Source: CAYLLN01 sp036496265 (GTDB taxonomy: Bacteria; Planctomycetota; Planctomycetia; Pirellulales; Pirellulaceae). Taken from it: DNA of 5,244 nt. The notes under the pieces were generated by a model. That model saw only the letters and a program-made list of their open reading frames with translations. It did not search any database and was not told the DNA's origin. Location of the stretch: NCBI GenBank assembly GCA_036496265.1, contig DASXLL010000065.1, positions 1-5,244 of the forward strand, written 5' to 3'. Each line of letters begins with the position of its first letter. Positions within the stretch are counted from its first letter, which is position 1. Made by a program: the position numbers and the translations under genes. Positions 5,147 to 5,244 of this stretch are shown piece after piece.

Positions 5147-5244
5147 GGATAAGTTTCTCAGGGTGGGATTCTTTGAAGAGTTCTCCGTCCTATCTTCCAG
5201 GCTAATTAGCGGCCAAACCGGAATCAACTCGATGGCCGCCCCTC
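5147..5244 (-). promoter_or_regulatory. Upstream region of the Gly-rich protein gene
   Basis: These 98 bp should carry the promoter of the minus-strand gene. TTGATT occurs on the minus strand (four of six -35 bases) but no good -10 follows at 16-18 bp. A perfect 10-bp palindrome, GCTAATTAGC (5201-5210), lies 55 bp before the start codon and is a possible protein-binding site. The window ends before any further gene can be seen. Confidence 0.3.

Overview
The window looks like an ordinary chromosomal stretch of a moderately GC-rich, Gram-negative-type bacterium. Gene style points to a planctomycete (Pirellulales-like); this is inference, not a database result. The hints are a small zinc-ribbon protein with a YLGR-type spacer, a secreted Gly-rich protein carrying PPVYYS and YGYSPFAYPPG segments, a Pro/Ala/Gln-rich lipoprotein, many single genes on alternating strands, and weak ribosome-binding sites at several genes.

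Layout, left to right. Positions 1-809 (minus) hold the N-terminal 269 codons of a molybdopterin oxidoreductase of the FdhF/YdeP type, cut by the window edge. It is divergent from aroA (958-2247, plus), a complete EPSP synthase of the shikimate pathway and the only gene with a certain metabolic assignment. aroA runs tail-to-tail, 8 bp apart, into an 88-residue zinc-ribbon protein (2256-2522, minus), which has a good ribosome-binding site and a sigma70-like promoter. Next come a 202-residue exported protein of unknown function (2814-3422, plus), a GC-rich palindromic spacer with a UUCG-loop hairpin (3433-3475), a 300-residue Pro-rich lipoprotein (3483-4385, minus) with a plausible promoter overlapped by an inverted repeat, a textbook intrinsic terminator (4580-4614, minus), and the 167-residue Gly-rich secreted protein it terminates (4643-5146, minus). 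The last 98 bp are upstream sequence of that gene.

The genes do not form one pathway or an evident operon: strands alternate, and the two same-strand neighbours (lipoprotein and Gly-rich protein) are separated by a strong terminator and about 257 bp. Three of the four right-hand proteins are predicted to leave the cytoplasm, so the right half looks like a small cluster of separately transcribed envelope or exported proteins. I see no tRNA, rRNA, CRISPR array, transposase, integrase or phage gene, and no convincing evidence of a new multi-gene system. The points most worth checking are a three-copy 12-residue motif in the unknown exported protein, the palindrome over the lipoprotein promoter, a non-proline residue at the glyphosate-tolerance position of EPSP synthase, and the intergenic palindromic element.
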